Source: Pseudomonas entomophila (GTDB taxonomy: Bacteria; Pseudomonadota; Gammaproteobacteria; Pseudomonadales; Pseudomonadaceae). From it: 64,000 nt of DNA. Of this stretch, positions 28,125 through 40,495 are shown piece by piece. Each line of letters begins with the position of its first letter. The stretch's first letter is position 1. The stretch spans positions 5,817,001-5,881,000 of the forward strand of contig NZ_CP070982.1 in assembly GCF_018417595.1 (NCBI RefSeq), in the 5' to 3' direction. The position numbers and the translations under genes were made by a program. Below the pieces are notes generated by a model. The model saw only the letters and a program-made list of their open reading frames with translations, was not told where the DNA came from and did not search any database.

Positions 28125-29336
28125 ATGCAGCGGTTGTATCGCAAGCGCATCGTTCTCGGCGTCGGTGGCGGCATCGCCGCCTACAAGAGCGCCGAGCTGA
28201 TTCGCCGACTCCTGGAACACGGCGCGCAGGTGCGCGTGGTCATGACCCGGGGTGGCGCCGAGTTCATCACCCCGCTCACGCTGCAGGCGCTGTCCGGCCA
28301 CCCGGTGCACCTGGACCTGCTCGACCCCGCCGCCGAAGCGGCCATGGGCCATATCGAGCTGGCCAAGTGGGCCGACCTGGTGCTGATCGCCCCGGCCACC
28401 GCCGACCTGCTGGCGCGCATGGCCCAGGGCATGGCCGACGACCTGCTGACCACCCTGGTGCTGGCCACCGACGCCACCGTGGCCGTCGCCCCGGCGATGA
28501 ACCAGGCCATGTGGCGCGACCCGGCGACACAAGACAACCTCGACCTGCTCAAGCGCCGCGGCATCCAGGTGTTCGGCCCGGCTTCCGGCAGCCAAGCCTG
28601 TGGCGACGTGGGCCTGGGCCGCATGCTCGAGGCCACGGATCTCGCCTGGTGCGCCGCCGAGAGCTTCAAGCGCGAGGCCCTGACCGGCAAGCACGTGCTG
28701 ATCACCGCAGGCCCGACGCAGGAAAACATCGACCCGGTGCGCTACATCACCAACCATAGTTCAGGGAAGATGGGCTTCGCCCTGGCAGAGGCCGCCGCCG
28801 AAGCCGGGGCCCGGGTGACCCTCGTCACCGGCCCGGTGCACCTGCCGCCCCCCGACCGGGTCAACCGCATCGACGTGGTCAGCGCGCGGGACATGCTCGC
28901 GGCCTGCGAGGCGGCCATGCCGTGCGACCTGTTCATCGCCTCGGCCGCGGTCGCGGACTACCGCCCGGAAGTCGTCGCCCCACAGAAGCTCAAGAAAGAT
29001 CCCACCACAGGCGACGGCATGCTGCTGCAGATGGTGCGCAATCCCGATATCCTTGCGACCATTGCCGGCCGGCCTGATCGCCCGTTCAGCGTGGGCTTCG
29101 CCGCCGAGACCGAGCACCTGCTCGACTACGCCACACGCAAGCTCAAGGACAAGAACCTCGACCTGATCGTCGCCAATGATGTGGCCAACCCCAGCATCGG
29201 CTTCAACAGCGAGGAGAACGCCCTGACCGTGATCGACCGCCAGCAGCACCAGACCCTCTTCGCGCAGACCAGCAAGGGCAAGATCGCCCGTCAGCTGGTT
29301 GCCTTCATCGCCGAACGGCTCAACCAGGTTCAATAA
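28125..29336 (+). CDS. coaBC: Bifunctional phosphopantothenoylcysteine decarboxylase/synthase
   Basis: 403 residues, the fusion that makes 4'-phosphopantetheine for coenzyme A. N-terminal CoaC flavodoxin-like decarboxylase: [20 protein letters not shown], active-site His in [16 protein letters not shown] (~residue 75), PAMN and [12 protein letters not shown]-terminal CoaB ligase (~190-400): [29 protein letters not shown], and KLKK. It overlaps nothing and is followed by dut after five bases, so the two form an operon. Confidence 0.96.
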   Translation: MQRLYRKRIVLGVGGGIAAYKSAELIRRLLEHGAQVRVVMTRGGAEFITPLTLQALSGHPVHLDLLDPAAEAAMGHIELAKWADLVLIAPATADLLARMAQGMADDLLTTLVLATDATVAVAPAMNQAMWRDPATQDNLDLLKRRGIQVFGPASGSQACGDVGLGRMLEATDLAWCAAESFKREALTGKHVLITAGPTQENIDPVRYITNHSSGKMGFALAEAAAEAGARVTLVTGPVHLPPPDRVNRIDVVSARDMLAACEAAMPCDLFIASAAVADYRPEVVAPQKLKKDPTTGDGMLLQMVRNPDILATIAGRPDRPFSVGFAAETEHLLDYATRKLKDKNLDLIVANDVANPSIGFNSEENALTVIDRQQHQTLFAQTSKGKIARQLVAFIAERLNQVQ

Positions 29337-29341
29337 GTTAC

Positions 29342-29797
29342 ATGCACGCTCTTCAAGCCAAGATCCTCGACCCACGCCTGGGCACCGAATTCCCCCTGCC
29401 GCAGTACGCCACCCCCGGCTCCGCCGGCCTGGACCTGCGTGCCCTGCTCAAGGAGGACACCGTCCTCGAGCCGGGCCAGACCCTGCTGATCCCCACCGGC
29501 CTGTCGGTGTACATCGGCGACCCGGGCCTGGCAGCCATGATCCTGCCGCGCTCGGGCCTGGGCCATAAGCACGGTATCGTGCTGGGCAACCTGGTCGGCC
29601 TCATCGACTCGGACTACCAGGGCGAGCTGATGGTCTCCTGCTGGAACCGCGGCAACACCCCGTTCACCATCACCATCGGCGAGCGTATCGCGCAACTGAT
29701 CCTGGTACCGGTGGTGCAGGCGCACTTCGACATCGTCGAGCAGTTCGACGAGACCCAGCGCGGTGCCGGCGGCTTCGGCCACTCCGGCACCCGCTGA
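29342..29797 (+). CDS. dut: Deoxyuridine 5'-triphosphate nucleotidohydrolase
   Basis: 151-residue trimeric dUTPase. All five motifs are present: [29 protein letters not shown] (uracil pocket and catalytic Asp), GERIAQLI and the C-terminal GAGGFGHSG. It removes dUTP and provides dUMP for thymidylate synthesis. Starts five bases after coaBC. Confidence 0.97.
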   Translation: MHALQAKILDPRLGTEFPLPQYATPGSAGLDLRALLKEDTVLEPGQTLLIPTGLSVYIGDPGLAAMILPRSGLGHKHGIVLGNLVGLIDSDYQGELMVSCWNRGNTPFTITIGERIAQLILVPVVQAHFDIVEQFDETQRGAGGFGHSGTR

Positions 29798-29894
29798 CCG
29801 TTCACGCCATGGATGGCGAACTCTCTGGTGATTCCACCGTCCAAGCGTTCAGTTTGTGCCTGCCCAGAAGCCCTTGACCTACGGAGCCCCAGAG

Positions 29895-31292
29895 ATGAAC
29901 GACATGGCCCACCTGGTACCCGCACTACCCGACAGCATCTTCCGCGCCTATGACATCCGTGGCGTGGTCGGCAAGAACCTGCACGCCGAAACCGCCTACT
30001 GGATCGGCCGCGCCATCGGCGCCCAGACCCTCGCCCAGGGCGAACCGCAGATCTCAGTCGGCCGCGACGGCCGCCTGTCCGGCCCGATGCTGGTCGAGCA
30101 ACTGATCAAGGGCCTGGCCGACGCCGGTTGCCAGGTCAGCGACGTCGGCCTGGTACCGACGCCAGCGCTGTACTACGCCGCCAACGTGCTGGCCGGCAAG
30201 TCGGGGGTGATGCTCACCGGCAGCCACAACCCGTCGGACTACAACGGTTTCAAGATCGTCATCGCCGGCGACACCCTGGCCAACGAACAGATCCAGGCCC
30301 TGCTGACGCGCCTGAAAACCAACGACCTGACCCGCGGCGAAGGCCGGGTGCAGAAGGTCGAGATCCTCGACCGCTACTTCCAGCAGATCACCGGCGACGT
30401 GAAGCTGGCCAAGCGCCTGAAGGTGGTGGTCGACTGCGGCAACGGCGCCGCCGGCGTGCTCGCCCCGCAGCTGATCGAAGCACTGGGCTGCGAGGTGATC
30501 CCGCTGTTCTGCGAGGTCGACGGCCACTTCCCCAACCACCACCCGGACCCGGGCAAGCCCGAGAACCTGGAAGACCTGATCGCCAAGGTGAAAGAAACCG
30601 GCGCCGATATCGGCCTGGCCTTCGACGGCGACGGTGACCGCGTGGGCGTGGTGACCAACACCGGCAGCATCGTCTACCCCGACCGCCTGCTGATGCTGTT
30701 CGCCCAGGACGTGCTGGCGCGCAACCCGGGCGCCGAGATCATCTTCGACGTGAAGTGCACCCGCCGTCTCACCCCACTGATCGAGCAGCACGGCGGCCGC
30801 GCGCTAATGTGGAAGACCGGCCACTCGTTGATCAAGAAGAAGATGAAGCAGACCGGCTCGTTGCTGGCCGGCGAGATGAGCGGGCACATCTTCATCAAGG
30901 AACGCTGGTACGGTTTCGATGACGGTATCTACAGCGCTGCGCGCCTGCTGGAGATCCTCAGCAAGGCCGGCCAGGACGCCGAAACCCTGTTCGCCGCCTT
31001 CCCCAATGATATTTCCACACCGGAAATCAACATTGATGTGACCGACGAGGGTAAATTCAGCATCATTGATGCACTGCAACGCGACGCCGACTGGGGCGTG
31101 GCCAACCTGACCACCATCGACGGTGTACGGGTCGACTACCCGCACGGCTGGGGCCTGGTCCGCGCCTCCAACACCACACCGGTGCTGGTACTGCGCTTCG
31201 AGGCCGACAGCGAAGCAGAACTCGACCGAATCAAGGCTGTATTCCGCACGCAGTTGCTGCGAGTCCAACCAGACCTGCAACTGCCGTTCTGA
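29895..31292 (+). CDS. algC: Phosphomannomutase/phosphoglucomutase
   Basis: 465-residue alpha-D-phosphohexomutase that makes Man-1-P and Glc-1-P for alginate, LPS and rhamnolipid-type sugars. The phosphoserine loop is in GVMLTGSHNPSDYNGFK (~residues 104-120), the Mg2+ loop is DGDGDR (~240), the sugar loop GEMSGHIF follows (~325), and the phosphate site is near RASNTTPVLVLRFEA. ATG 29895 is chosen; a second ATG at 29904 and an upstream ATG at 29856 are possible but less supported. The order dut-algC-argB matches P. aeruginosa. Confidence 0.96.
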   Translation: MNDMAHLVPALPDSIFRAYDIRGVVGKNLHAETAYWIGRAIGAQTLAQGEPQISVGRDGRLSGPMLVEQLIKGLADAGCQVSDVGLVPTPALYYAANVLAGKSGVMLTGSHNPSDYNGFKIVIAGDTLANEQIQALLTRLKTNDLTRGEGRVQKVEILDRYFQQITGDVKLAKRLKVVVDCGNGAAGVLAPQLIEALGCEVIPLFCEVDGHFPNHHPDPGKPENLEDLIAKVKETGADIGLAFDGDGDRVGVVTNTGSIVYPDRLLMLFAQDVLARNPGAEIIFDVKCTRRLTPLIEQHGGRALMWKTGHSLIKKKMKQTGSLLAGEMSGHIFIKERWYGFDDGIYSAARLLEILSKAGQDAETLFAAFPNDISTPEINIDVTDEGKFSIIDALQRDADWGVANLTTIDGVRVDYPHGWGLVRASNTTPVLVLRFEADSEAELDRIKAVFRTQLLRVQPDLQLPF

Positions 31293-32228
<936 letters not shown>

Positions 32229-32233
32229 TCAGC

Positions 32234-32300
32234 CTTTCGGGCCTCTTCGCCGGCAAGCCGGCCCCTACAAGAACCGGCTTGCCGGCGAAGAGGCCCGAAA
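32234..32300. repeat. REP pair (BIME) with 27-base arms, GCCGGC type
   Basis: TTTCGGGCCTCTTCGCCGGC and onward (32234-32260) pairs perfectly with 32274-32300. It sits directly before the argB/pyrE terminator. Confidence 0.9.
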
Positions 32301-32344
32301 CGGCAATGAAAAAGGCGACCGTTTGGGTCGCCTTTTTCATTGCC
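32301..32344. terminator. Bidirectional terminator between argB and pyrE
   Basis: A perfect 20-base stem, CGGCAATGAAAAAGGCGACC with its complement at 32325-32344, and a GTTT loop. A and T tracts are built into the stem, so it works on both strands. Confidence 0.9.
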
Positions 32345-32353
32345 GAGCCGGAA

Positions 32354-32995
32354 TCAGATCCCGTACTGCGCGCGATACGCCTCGACCGCCGGCAGGTGCT
32401 GCTTGAGCTGCGGATCGTCGGCCAGGAACTCCAGCACCTGCGTCAGCGACACGATGCTGACCACCGGGATGCCGAAATCGCGCTCGACTTCCTGGATCGC
32501 CGACAGCTCGCCATTACCACGCTCTTCGCGGTTCAACGCGATCAGTACACCAGCGGCCTTGGCCTGTTGATTGTTGATGATCTGCATCACTTCGCGGATG
32601 GCGGTACCGGCGGTGATCACGTCGTCGATGATCAGCACGTCACCGGCCAGCGGCGCGCCGACCAGGCTGCCACCTTCGCCGTGGTCCTTGGCTTCCTTGC
32701 GGTTGAAGCACCATGGCACGTCGAGCTGGTGCTGGTCTGCCAGGGCCACCGCCGTGGCCGCAGCCAGCGGGATGCCTTTGTACGCTGGGCCAAACAGCAC
32801 GTCGAACGGGATCTTGCTGTCGACGATGGCCGCCGCGTAGCAACGCCCCAGCTGGGCGAGCGCAGAACCTGTGTTGAACAGGCCGGCGTTGAAGAAATAT
32901 GGGCTGGTACGCCCCGATTTCAGGGTGAATTCACCGAAGCGCAGAACGCCGCGATCGATGGCAAAACGGATGAAGTCGCGCTGATACGGCTGCAT
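32354..32995 (-). CDS. pyrE: Orotate phosphoribosyltransferase
   Basis: 213-residue pyrimidine enzyme that joins orotate with PRPP to form OMP. The PRPP signature [14 protein letters not shown] (~residues 118-131) and the catalytic loop region [13 protein letters not shown] (~97-109) are present. Divergent from crc with an 80-base gap; the pyrE-crc order is characteristic of Pseudomonas. Confidence 0.97.
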   Translation of the reverse strand: MQPYQRDFIRFAIDRGVLRFGEFTLKSGRTSPYFFNAGLFNTGSALAQLGRCYAAAIVDSKIPFDVLFGPAYKGIPLAAATAVALADQHQLDVPWCFNRKEAKDHGEGGSLVGAPLAGDVLIIDDVITAGTAIREVMQIINNQQAKAAGVLIALNREERGNGELSAIQEVERDFGIPVVSIVSLTQVLEFLADDPQLKQHLPAVEAYRAQYGI

Positions 32996-33075
32996 GAAAG
33001 GTCCCGGACACCACGGATTTAGCTAAATGTGTTGAGCTCGGGTATCATACACGCACGAGATTTTTGGGGCCATTT

Positions 33076-33855
33076 ATGCGGATCATCAGTGTGAACGTAA
33101 ATGGCATTCAGGCTGCGGCCGAGCGTGGATTGCTCAGCTGGTTGCAAGCCCAGAATGCCGACGTCATCTGCCTTCAGGATACCCGCGCCTCGGCCTTTGA
33201 ACTCGACGACCCAGCTTTCCAGCTCGATGGCTATTTCCTTTACGCCTGCGACGCGGAGGTGCCCACCCAAGGTGGCGTGGCACTGTACTCGCGCATGCAG
33301 CCCAAGGCAGTCATCACCGGCCTGGGCTTCGAGACAGCCGATCGCTACGGGCGTTATCTGCAAGCAGATTTCGACAAAGTCAGTATTGCTACCCTGCTGC
33401 TGCCTTCGGGCATGAACGGCGACGACGACTTGAACCAGAAATTCAAGTTGATGGACGACTTCGCCAAGTACCTGGACAAGCAGCGTCGCAAGCGACGCGA
33501 ATACATCTATTGCGGCTCGTTCTACGTGGCGCAGCAGAAGCTCGACATCAAGAACTGGCGCGACAGCCAGCAGTCGGTCGGCTTCCTGCCGCCAGAGCGT
33601 GCCTGGATGGACGCCATCACCGGCGACATGGGCTATGTCGACGCGCTGCGCGAAGTCAGCCGCGAAGGCGACCAGTACAGCTGGTGGCCGGACAACGAAC
33701 AGGCAGAAATGCTCAACCTGGGTTACCGGTTCGACTACCAGATCCTCACTCCAGGCCTGCGCCGCTTCGTGCGCAACGCCCGCCTGCCGCGCCAGCCGCG
33801 CTTCTCGCGCCATGCACCGCTGATCGTGGACTACGACTGGACCCTCACCATCTGA
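33076..33855 (+). CDS. crc: Catabolite repression control protein Crc
   Basis: 259 residues, MRIISVNVNGIQAAAERGLL onward, of the exonuclease-endonuclease-phosphatase fold but acting as a post-transcriptional regulator. It forms complexes with Hfq on A-rich mRNA leaders and is titrated by Crc-type small RNAs. The sequence keeps the fold (VICLQDTRAS, FRHAPLIVDYDW-like C-terminus RHAPLIVDYDWTLTI) while Crc proteins lack nuclease activity. ATG 33076 gives the standard Crc N-terminus; an upstream ATG at 33064 is not used in the family. Divergent from pyrE. Confidence 0.97.
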   Translation: MRIISVNVNGIQAAAERGLLSWLQAQNADVICLQDTRASAFELDDPAFQLDGYFLYACDAEVPTQGGVALYSRMQPKAVITGLGFETADRYGRYLQADFDKVSIATLLLPSGMNGDDDLNQKFKLMDDFAKYLDKQRRKRREYIYCGSFYVAQQKLDIKNWRDSQQSVGFLPPERAWMDAITGDMGYVDALREVSREGDQYSWWPDNEQAEMLNLGYRFDYQILTPGLRRFVRNARLPRQPRFSRHAPLIVDYDWTLTI

Positions 33856-33862
33856 GGCCTCC

Positions 33863-33903
33863 AGATACAAGAAAGCCGACATGACGTCGGCTTTTTTGTA
33901 TCT
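33863..33903. terminator. Bidirectional terminator between crc and rph
   Basis: An 18-base stem (33863-33880 with 33886-33903, one G-T pair) around AAGCCGAC-ATGAC-GTCGGCTT with a T6 run. It ends both convergent genes. Confidence 0.9.
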
Positions 33904-33913
33904 GCCAGAACGG

Positions 33914-34636
33914 TCAGTCGGCCAACGCGGCCTGCTGCAGCTCGAAGATCTCGCCCATGCCCTTCTGCGCCAACGCCAGCATGGCGTTGAAGTCTTCAGG
34001 CTGGAACGGCGCGCCTTCGGCGGTGCCCTGCACTTCGATGAAGCCACCGGCGCTGGTCATGACCACGTTCAGGTCGGTCTCGGCAGCGGAGTCCTCGAGG
34101 TAGTCGAGGTCGAGCACGGCCTCGCCCTGATACATGCCCACCGACACTGCGGCGATCATGTGCTTGAGCGGGTTGCCGCCCTTGAGCCCGCCACGCTTCT
34201 TGATCACTGCCAGGGCGTCACACAGGGCGACCATGGCGCCGGTGATCGACGCGGTGCGGGTGCCGCCGTCGGCCTGGATCACGTCGCAGTCGACGTACAG
34301 CGTGATGTCACCCAGCTTGCTCATGTCCAGCGCGGCGCGCAGGGAGCGGCCGATCAGGCGCTGGATCTCGAGGGTGCGGCCGCCTTGCTTGCCACGGCTG
34401 GCCTCGCGCTGGTTACGCTCGCCGGTGGAGCGCGGCAGCATGCCGTACTCGGCGGTCAGCCAGCCTTGGCCCTGGCCTTTGAGGAAGCGGGGAACACCAT
34501 TTTCGACGCTGACCGTGCAGATGACCTTGGTGTCACCGAACTCGACCAGTACCGACCCCTCGGCGTGCTTGGTGTAGTTGCGGGTGATGCGGATCGAGCG
34601 GAGCTGATCGGCGGCGCGACCACTTGGACGTTTCAT
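33914..34636 (-). CDS. rph: Ribonuclease PH
   Basis: 240-residue phosphorolytic 3' exoribonuclease for tRNA end maturation. It starts [20 protein letters not shown] and carries the phosphate-site [20 protein letters not shown] and [20 protein letters not shown] core. ATG 34636 is the family start; a longer frame to 34675 is rejected. Divergent from yicC. Confidence 0.97.
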   Translation of the reverse strand: MKRPSGRAADQLRSIRITRNYTKHAEGSVLVEFGDTKVICTVSVENGVPRFLKGQGQGWLTAEYGMLPRSTGERNQREASRGKQGGRTLEIQRLIGRSLRAALDMSKLGDITLYVDCDVIQADGGTRTASITGAMVALCDALAVIKKRGGLKGGNPLKHMIAAVSVGMYQGEAVLDLDYLEDSAAETDLNVVMTSAGGFIEVQGTAEGAPFQPEDFNAMLALAQKGMGEIFELQQAALAD

Positions 34637-34776
34637 CTGGGATACCTGTACCGGGACTTTGAATCTGCCGAGCATTATAGGGCGCGACGCCCGGCGAGGA
34701 CACGCCTATCGTCGCAGCCCGGGCAGTCTGTCGACTTTTCCCATCACCCCCCCGGTGCGCCTGTAGCATGGCTGGA

Positions 34777-34806
34777 TTGGGCGCCCGGGCCGCACTGCGC
34801 TACAAT
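34777..34806 (+). promoter_or_regulatory. yicC-gmk promoter
   Basis: TTGGGC (34777-34782), an 18-base spacer and TACAAT (34801-34806), 59 bases before the yicC ATG. Confidence 0.55.
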
Positions 34807-34864
34807 CCTGCGCCTTGCAGCCGAAAGGCTTTCCCGCTCACCCGAATTACGCGAGGTACTCCCC

Positions 34865-36398
<1,534 letters not shown>

Positions 36399-36405
36399 TG
36401 AACGC

Positions 36406-36463
36406 ATCGCGGGGCAAGCCCGCTCCCACGCTGTGACTCGTGGGAGCGGGCTTGCCCCGCGAT
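36406..36463. repeat. REP pair (BIME), GCTTGCCCCG type
   Basis: ATCGCGGGGCAAGCCCGCTC and onward (36406-36430) with its complement at 36439-36463 and an 8-base loop, between convergent gmk and the permease gene. Confidence 0.9.
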
Positions 36464-36476
36464 GGTTTCGAGGTTG

Positions 36477-38015
36477 TTATTCCTGCAACTGCAGCGTCGC
36501 CTGCTGACGCAGGGTAGCCCCCAGGAAATACGCCGGCGCCCGCAGGCGCGAGAGCATCATCAGCACGATCCCCAGCGCCGAGATGATCGCCGCGATCACG
36601 AACACCAGCCCCAGCCCACCCACATGCGAGCCGCTGCCGAAATCCGGCGAGGCGCTGTCGATTGCCGTGCGCACAAAGATCACCGACAGGATCACCCCAC
36701 CCACCAGCGGGCACGCGCCGCGCATGAAGAAGTGGCGCAGGCTGTCGAACAGGCTGTGGCGGAAGTACCACACACAGGCGAACGCGGTCAGCGAGTAGTA
36801 GAAACAGATCATCATGCCCAGGGCGGTGATGGTATCGGCCAGCACGTTCTCGCTCAGGGTGCGCATGGTCACGTAGAACAGGCCAGCGGCGACACCGGCG
36901 CAGATGGTCGCGTAGCGCGGGGTCTGCGAACGCGGGCAGACCTTGGCGAAGCGCTGCGGCACGGCACCGTAGTAACCCATGGCCAGCAAGGTGCGCGCAG
37001 GCGAGACGAAGGTCGATTGCAGCGACGCTGCAGTACTGGCCAACACCGCGATCGACATCAGGATCGCCAGCGGCCCCATGACCGGACCGGCCAGGTGGGC
37101 GAAGACGTTTTCCTGGATGCGCGGGTTGTTCAGGCCCAGGCCATCCTCGCTGATCCCGGCGAATTGCAGGGTGGCGATGGCGGTGAGCAGGTACAACCCA
37201 AGGATCAGCAGTACGGTCCAGGTGGCGGCCTTGCCCGGCACCTCTTCACTGCCGACCGACTCTTCGCTGACGGTCAGGCACACGTCCCAGCCCCAGAAGA
37301 TGAAGATCGACAGCGAAAGGCCCGCAGCGAACGCCGAGAACGACTCGACGCCGAACGGGTTGAACCAGGCAAGATCGAACGCCAGCGGCGGCGGCGCCGT
37401 GGTCTCGCTGAAGGCGGCGAACGCAAAGCCGATCAGCACCAGCAGCTGCAAGGCCACCAGCCCGTACTGCACGGTCATGGTGGTGGCCATGCCCCGGCAA
37501 CAGATCCACACCGCCAGGGCGATGAACACGCAACACGTGACGACGTTGATCAACAAGTTGTCCGCCAGGGCCGCCAGCTCCTGGTTGCCGGTGATCTGGG
37601 CGATGAACAGGTAGAAGAAGTCGACCGCCACCCCCGCGAGGTTGGACAGCACGATGGTGGTGGCGACCACCAGGCCCCAGCCGCCGATCCAGCCGATCAT
37701 CGGGCCGAAGGCACGGGCCGACCAAGTGAATGACGTGCCACTGTCAGGCTCCGCCGAGTTCAGCTCGCGGTAGCCGAGGGCGACCAGCAGCATCGGCAGG
37801 AAGCCGACGATGAACACCGCCGGCAGGTGCGCGCCGACCTCGCGCACGGTCGGGCCGAGCGCGCCGGTCAGGGTATAGACCGGGGCGATGGTGGAAATGC
37901 CCAGCACCACGCTGGCCAGCAGGCCGAGACGGCCTTTGGCCAGGCCCTTGCCACGCTGGATGCTGCCCGAGTCGGCCGCGTCGGGTGGGCGGCCGGCTTC
38001 TGTGTATTCGTTCAT
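36477..38015 (-). CDS. APC-family amino acid/polyamine permease
   Basis: 512-residue inner-membrane APC-superfamily transporter with about 12 helices. The N-terminal LGLLASVVLGISTIAPVYTL helix carries the broken-helix substrate motif, and later regions include FIFWGWDVCLTVSEESVGSE. Downstream of the PuuA- and PuuD-like genes on the same strand with a 113-base gap, it likely imports putrescine or a related amine, as PuuP does in E. coli. Substrate is inferred from context. Confidence 0.85.
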   Translation of the reverse strand: MNEYTEAGRPPDAADSGSIQRGKGLAKGRLGLLASVVLGISTIAPVYTLTGALGPTVREVGAHLPAVFIVGFLPMLLVALGYRELNSAEPDSGTSFTWSARAFGPMIGWIGGWGLVVATTIVLSNLAGVAVDFFYLFIAQITGNQELAALADNLLINVVTCCVFIALAVWICCRGMATTMTVQYGLVALQLLVLIGFAFAAFSETTAPPPLAFDLAWFNPFGVESFSAFAAGLSLSIFIFWGWDVCLTVSEESVGSEEVPGKAATWTVLLILGLYLLTAIATLQFAGISEDGLGLNNPRIQENVFAHLAGPVMGPLAILMSIAVLASTAASLQSTFVSPARTLLAMGYYGAVPQRFAKVCPRSQTPRYATICAGVAAGLFYVTMRTLSENVLADTITALGMMICFYYSLTAFACVWYFRHSLFDSLRHFFMRGACPLVGGVILSVIFVRTAIDSASPDFGSGSHVGGLGLVFVIAAIISALGIVLMMLSRLRAPAYFLGATLRQQATLQLQE

Positions 38016-38128
38016 GAGTCTGTGCCGTAACTATTGGAATTGTTCTCACAGGCCCGCCGTAGAGGGCCCACTTTCACTCATTGAAAGCTTGCAATGGGGG
38101 CACGGTCATCCAGGACCTTCGGCTAACG

Positions 38129-38902
38129 TCACACTGTTATCGGACGCACACCTTCCCGTGCAGCATGGGCAATGCAGGCCTCGCGGAACGCCTCGAACAG
38201 GCGCAGCGAAACCGGGTTTTCGGCGAAACGCCATTCAGGGTGCCACTGCACGCCGAGTACAAAGCCCGGCGCATCAGGCATCGACACCGCTTCGATCAGG
38301 CCATCCGGGGCCCGTGCCTCGACGCGCAGGCCCGGGGCCAGGCGGTCGATGCCCTGGCTGTGCAGCGAGTTGACCTCGAACCGCGCAGCCAGGCCCAGGC
38401 GCTCGAACATCCCGCCCGGCTCGATAGCGACGGGATGACGAGGGCCGTATTGCACCTCCAGGGGTGCATCCTCAGGTTCACGGTGGTCCAGGTAGCCGGG
38501 CAATTCCTGCACGCGCTGGTGCAGGCTGCCGCCAAGGGCCACGTTCAGTTCCTGGAAGCCACGACAGACGCAGAACACCGGCACGCCGGCGGCAATCGCC
38601 GCCTGCAGCAGCGGCAAGGTCAGACGGTCACGGGCAAGATCGTGCCGGGTGCCTTCCGCGCTGGGCGCGCCATTGTAATGATGCGGCTCGACATTTGAAG
38701 GCGAACCGGTAAAAAGAATGCCATCCAGGTGCGCCAGCAGCGCCTGCGGGTCGCTGCCGCGATCACGCGCCGGCAGGATCAGCGGCAGCCCGGCAAAGCC
38801 CGCGGCCTCGACATACTTGTCGCCCACCGTGTGCGACGAGTTCTTCCCCACCTGCTGGCGGCAGGCGCTGACACCGATCAAGGGGACCGCAATTGCGCTC
38901 AT
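38129..38902 (-). CDS. Gamma-glutamyl-GABA hydrolase-like class I amidotransferase (PuuD/PauD)
   Basis: 257 residues, peptidase C26 family. The catalytic Cys is in VFCVCRGFQELNV (~residue 115), and the His-Glu pair is in VLGVQWHPEW (~227). LHSQGID and EVNSLH surround the substrate site. PuuD-type enzymes release GABA from gamma-glutamyl-GABA in the last step of the glutamylated polyamine pathway. The start ATG 38902 follows the ligase gene stop by four bases, so the two are translated together. Confidence 0.88.
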   Translation of the reverse strand: MSAIAVPLIGVSACRQQVGKNSSHTVGDKYVEAAGFAGLPLILPARDRGSDPQALLAHLDGILFTGSPSNVEPHHYNGAPSAEGTRHDLARDRLTLPLLQAAIAAGVPVFCVCRGFQELNVALGGSLHQRVQELPGYLDHREPEDAPLEVQYGPRHPVAIEPGGMFERLGLAARFEVNSLHSQGIDRLAPGLRVEARAPDGLIEAVSMPDAPGFVLGVQWHPEWRFAENPVSLRLFEAFREACIAHAAREGVRPITV

Positions 38903-38906
38903 GGGC

Positions 38907-40289
38907 TTACACCGTGTGCAGGTACCAGTTGTACTCGAGGTCGGAGATCGACACTTCGAACTCGGCCAGCTCGCTCTCCTTGCAGGCCACGAAGATATCG
39001 ATGTAGTCCGGGCTGATGTATTGGTTGAGGACTTCACTGTCGTCCAGCGCGCGCAGGGCATCGCGCAGGTTGTTCGGCAGGCTCTGTTCCAGCTGTTCGT
39101 ACGAATTGCCTTCGATCGGCGCATCCGGCTCGACCTTGTTGGTCAGGCCGTGGTGGATGCCGGCGAGGATCGCCGCGAGCATCAGGTACGGGTTGGCGTC
39201 GGCGCCGGCCACGCGGTGCTCGATGCGCACGTTCTCGCTGCTGTCGGTTGGTACGCGGACCGCCACGGTGCGGTTGTCCAGGCCCCAGCTCGGCGCGTTG
39301 GGCACATAGAACTGGGCGCCGAAGCGGCGGTAGGAGTTGATGTTCGGGCACAGGAAGGCCATCGACGCCGGCATGGTCTCCAGCACGCCGCCGATGGCGT
39401 GGCGCAGGGTGTCGCTCTGCTGCGGGTCCTCTTGGGCGAAGATGTTCTTGCCGGTCTTCTTGTCCAGCAGCGAGATGTGCACGTGCAGGCCGTTACCCGC
39501 CTGGCCCGGGTAGGGCTTGGCCATGAACGTGGTGTCCATCTCATGGTCGTAGGCGACGTTCTTGATCAGGCGCTTGAGCAGGATCGCGTAGTCGCAGGCC
39601 TTCAGCGGGTCGGCGACGTGGTGCAGGTTCACCTCGAACTGCGCCGGGGCGCTTTCCTTGACGATGGCATCGGCCGGCAGGCCCTGCTCCTTGGCCGCTT
39701 CGAGCATGTCCTGCAGACAGTCGGCGTATTCGTCGAGGTCGTCGATCAGGTACACCTGAGTGGACTGCGGGCGCTTGCCCGAGATCGGCGAGCGCGGCGG
39801 CTGCGGGCGTCCGTTGAGGTTGTCCTGGTCGATCAGGTAGAACTCCAGCTCGAACGCGGCGCAGATATCCAGGCCGAGATCGTCGAACTTGCTCACCACC
39901 TGGCGCAGCACTTCCCGCGGGTCGGCGAAGAACGGCGCGCCGTCCAGCTCATGCATGGTCATCAGCAACTGCGCGGTCGGGCGCTTCTGCCACGGCTCGT
40001 CCGACAGCGTGCCGGGGATCGGGTAGCAGATGCGGTCGGCGTCGCCAATGTCCAGGCCCAGGCCGGTGCTCTCGACCGTCGAGCCATTGATGTCCAGGGC
40101 GAACAGCGAGGCCGGCAGATTGATGCCCTTCTCGTACACCTTGTGCAGGCTGGCGCGCTCGATGCGCTTGCCGCGCACCACGCCGTTCATGTCGGAGATC
40201 AGCAGGTCGACGTATTGGGTATCCGGATGGGCATCCAGGAATTCATTCATCTCGCGGGAAGAACTGGCGCACGGAGAGACCGACGTCAT
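38907..40289 (-). CDS. Gamma-glutamylpolyamine synthetase, glutamine-synthetase-like (PuuA/PauA)
   Basis: 460 residues of GS family type I/III-like fold. Landmarks include LELEFYLIDQ-like AAFELEFYLIDQDN (metal Glu), KESAPAQFEVNLHH, GNGLHVHISLLDK, NINSYRRFGAQFYVP and RIEHRVAGADANPYL. It would ligate glutamate to putrescine or another amine with ATP, the entry step of the pathway whose later enzymes are also in this window. ATG 40289 (MTSVSPCASSSREMNEF) has AAAGGA about ten bases upstream. Specific amine unknown. First gene of a likely operon with the PuuD-like gene and perhaps the permease. Confidence 0.88.
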   Translation of the reverse strand: MTSVSPCASSSREMNEFLDAHPDTQYVDLLISDMNGVVRGKRIERASLHKVYEKGINLPASLFALDINGSTVESTGLGLDIGDADRICYPIPGTLSDEPWQKRPTAQLLMTMHELDGAPFFADPREVLRQVVSKFDDLGLDICAAFELEFYLIDQDNLNGRPQPPRSPISGKRPQSTQVYLIDDLDEYADCLQDMLEAAKEQGLPADAIVKESAPAQFEVNLHHVADPLKACDYAILLKRLIKNVAYDHEMDTTFMAKPYPGQAGNGLHVHISLLDKKTGKNIFAQEDPQQSDTLRHAIGGVLETMPASMAFLCPNINSYRRFGAQFYVPNAPSWGLDNRTVAVRVPTDSSENVRIEHRVAGADANPYLMLAAILAGIHHGLTNKVEPDAPIEGNSYEQLEQSLPNNLRDALRALDDSEVLNQYISPDYIDIFVACKESELAEFEVSISDLEYNWYLHTV

Positions 40290-40415
40290 GGCTGTACATC
40301 CTTTGATTCGGAGCGGCGATGTGGGGGCTACGGCTGACGCCTCGAAGGGCGACGATGGAATTGCTGTTGTTCTTTTCACTGACCCATCGTGGGGGCTGGT
40401 TGCCGACCGGCTGCA

Positions 40416-40444
40416 TTGATTCCCGGGGGCCGTTCCACTATAAA
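40416..40444 (+). promoter_or_regulatory. Promoter of the LysR gene at 40496
   Basis: TTGATT (40416-40421), a 17-base spacer and TATAAA (40439-40444), 51 bases before the ATG. Confidence 0.55.
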
Positions 40445-40495
40445 ATGGCCTCCACGCAACAGACATTGGCATTTCGGCAAGCAGAGCGTGCATCA

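Noticed and set aside
29801..29822. Hairpin between dut and algC as a terminator
   Set aside because: The stem around CGCCAT/ATGGCG is short and no T-run follows.
33064..33855. crc as a DNA-repair exonuclease
   Set aside because: The fold is shared, but the sequence is that of Crc, which is known as an RNA-binding regulator with Hfq rather than a nuclease.
38903..39124. PuuD-like frame continuing upstream into the ligase gene, suggesting a fusion or frameshift
   Set aside because: The ligase gene is intact in its own frame, and the amidotransferase has a proper ATG at 38902; the extension is a chance open frame.
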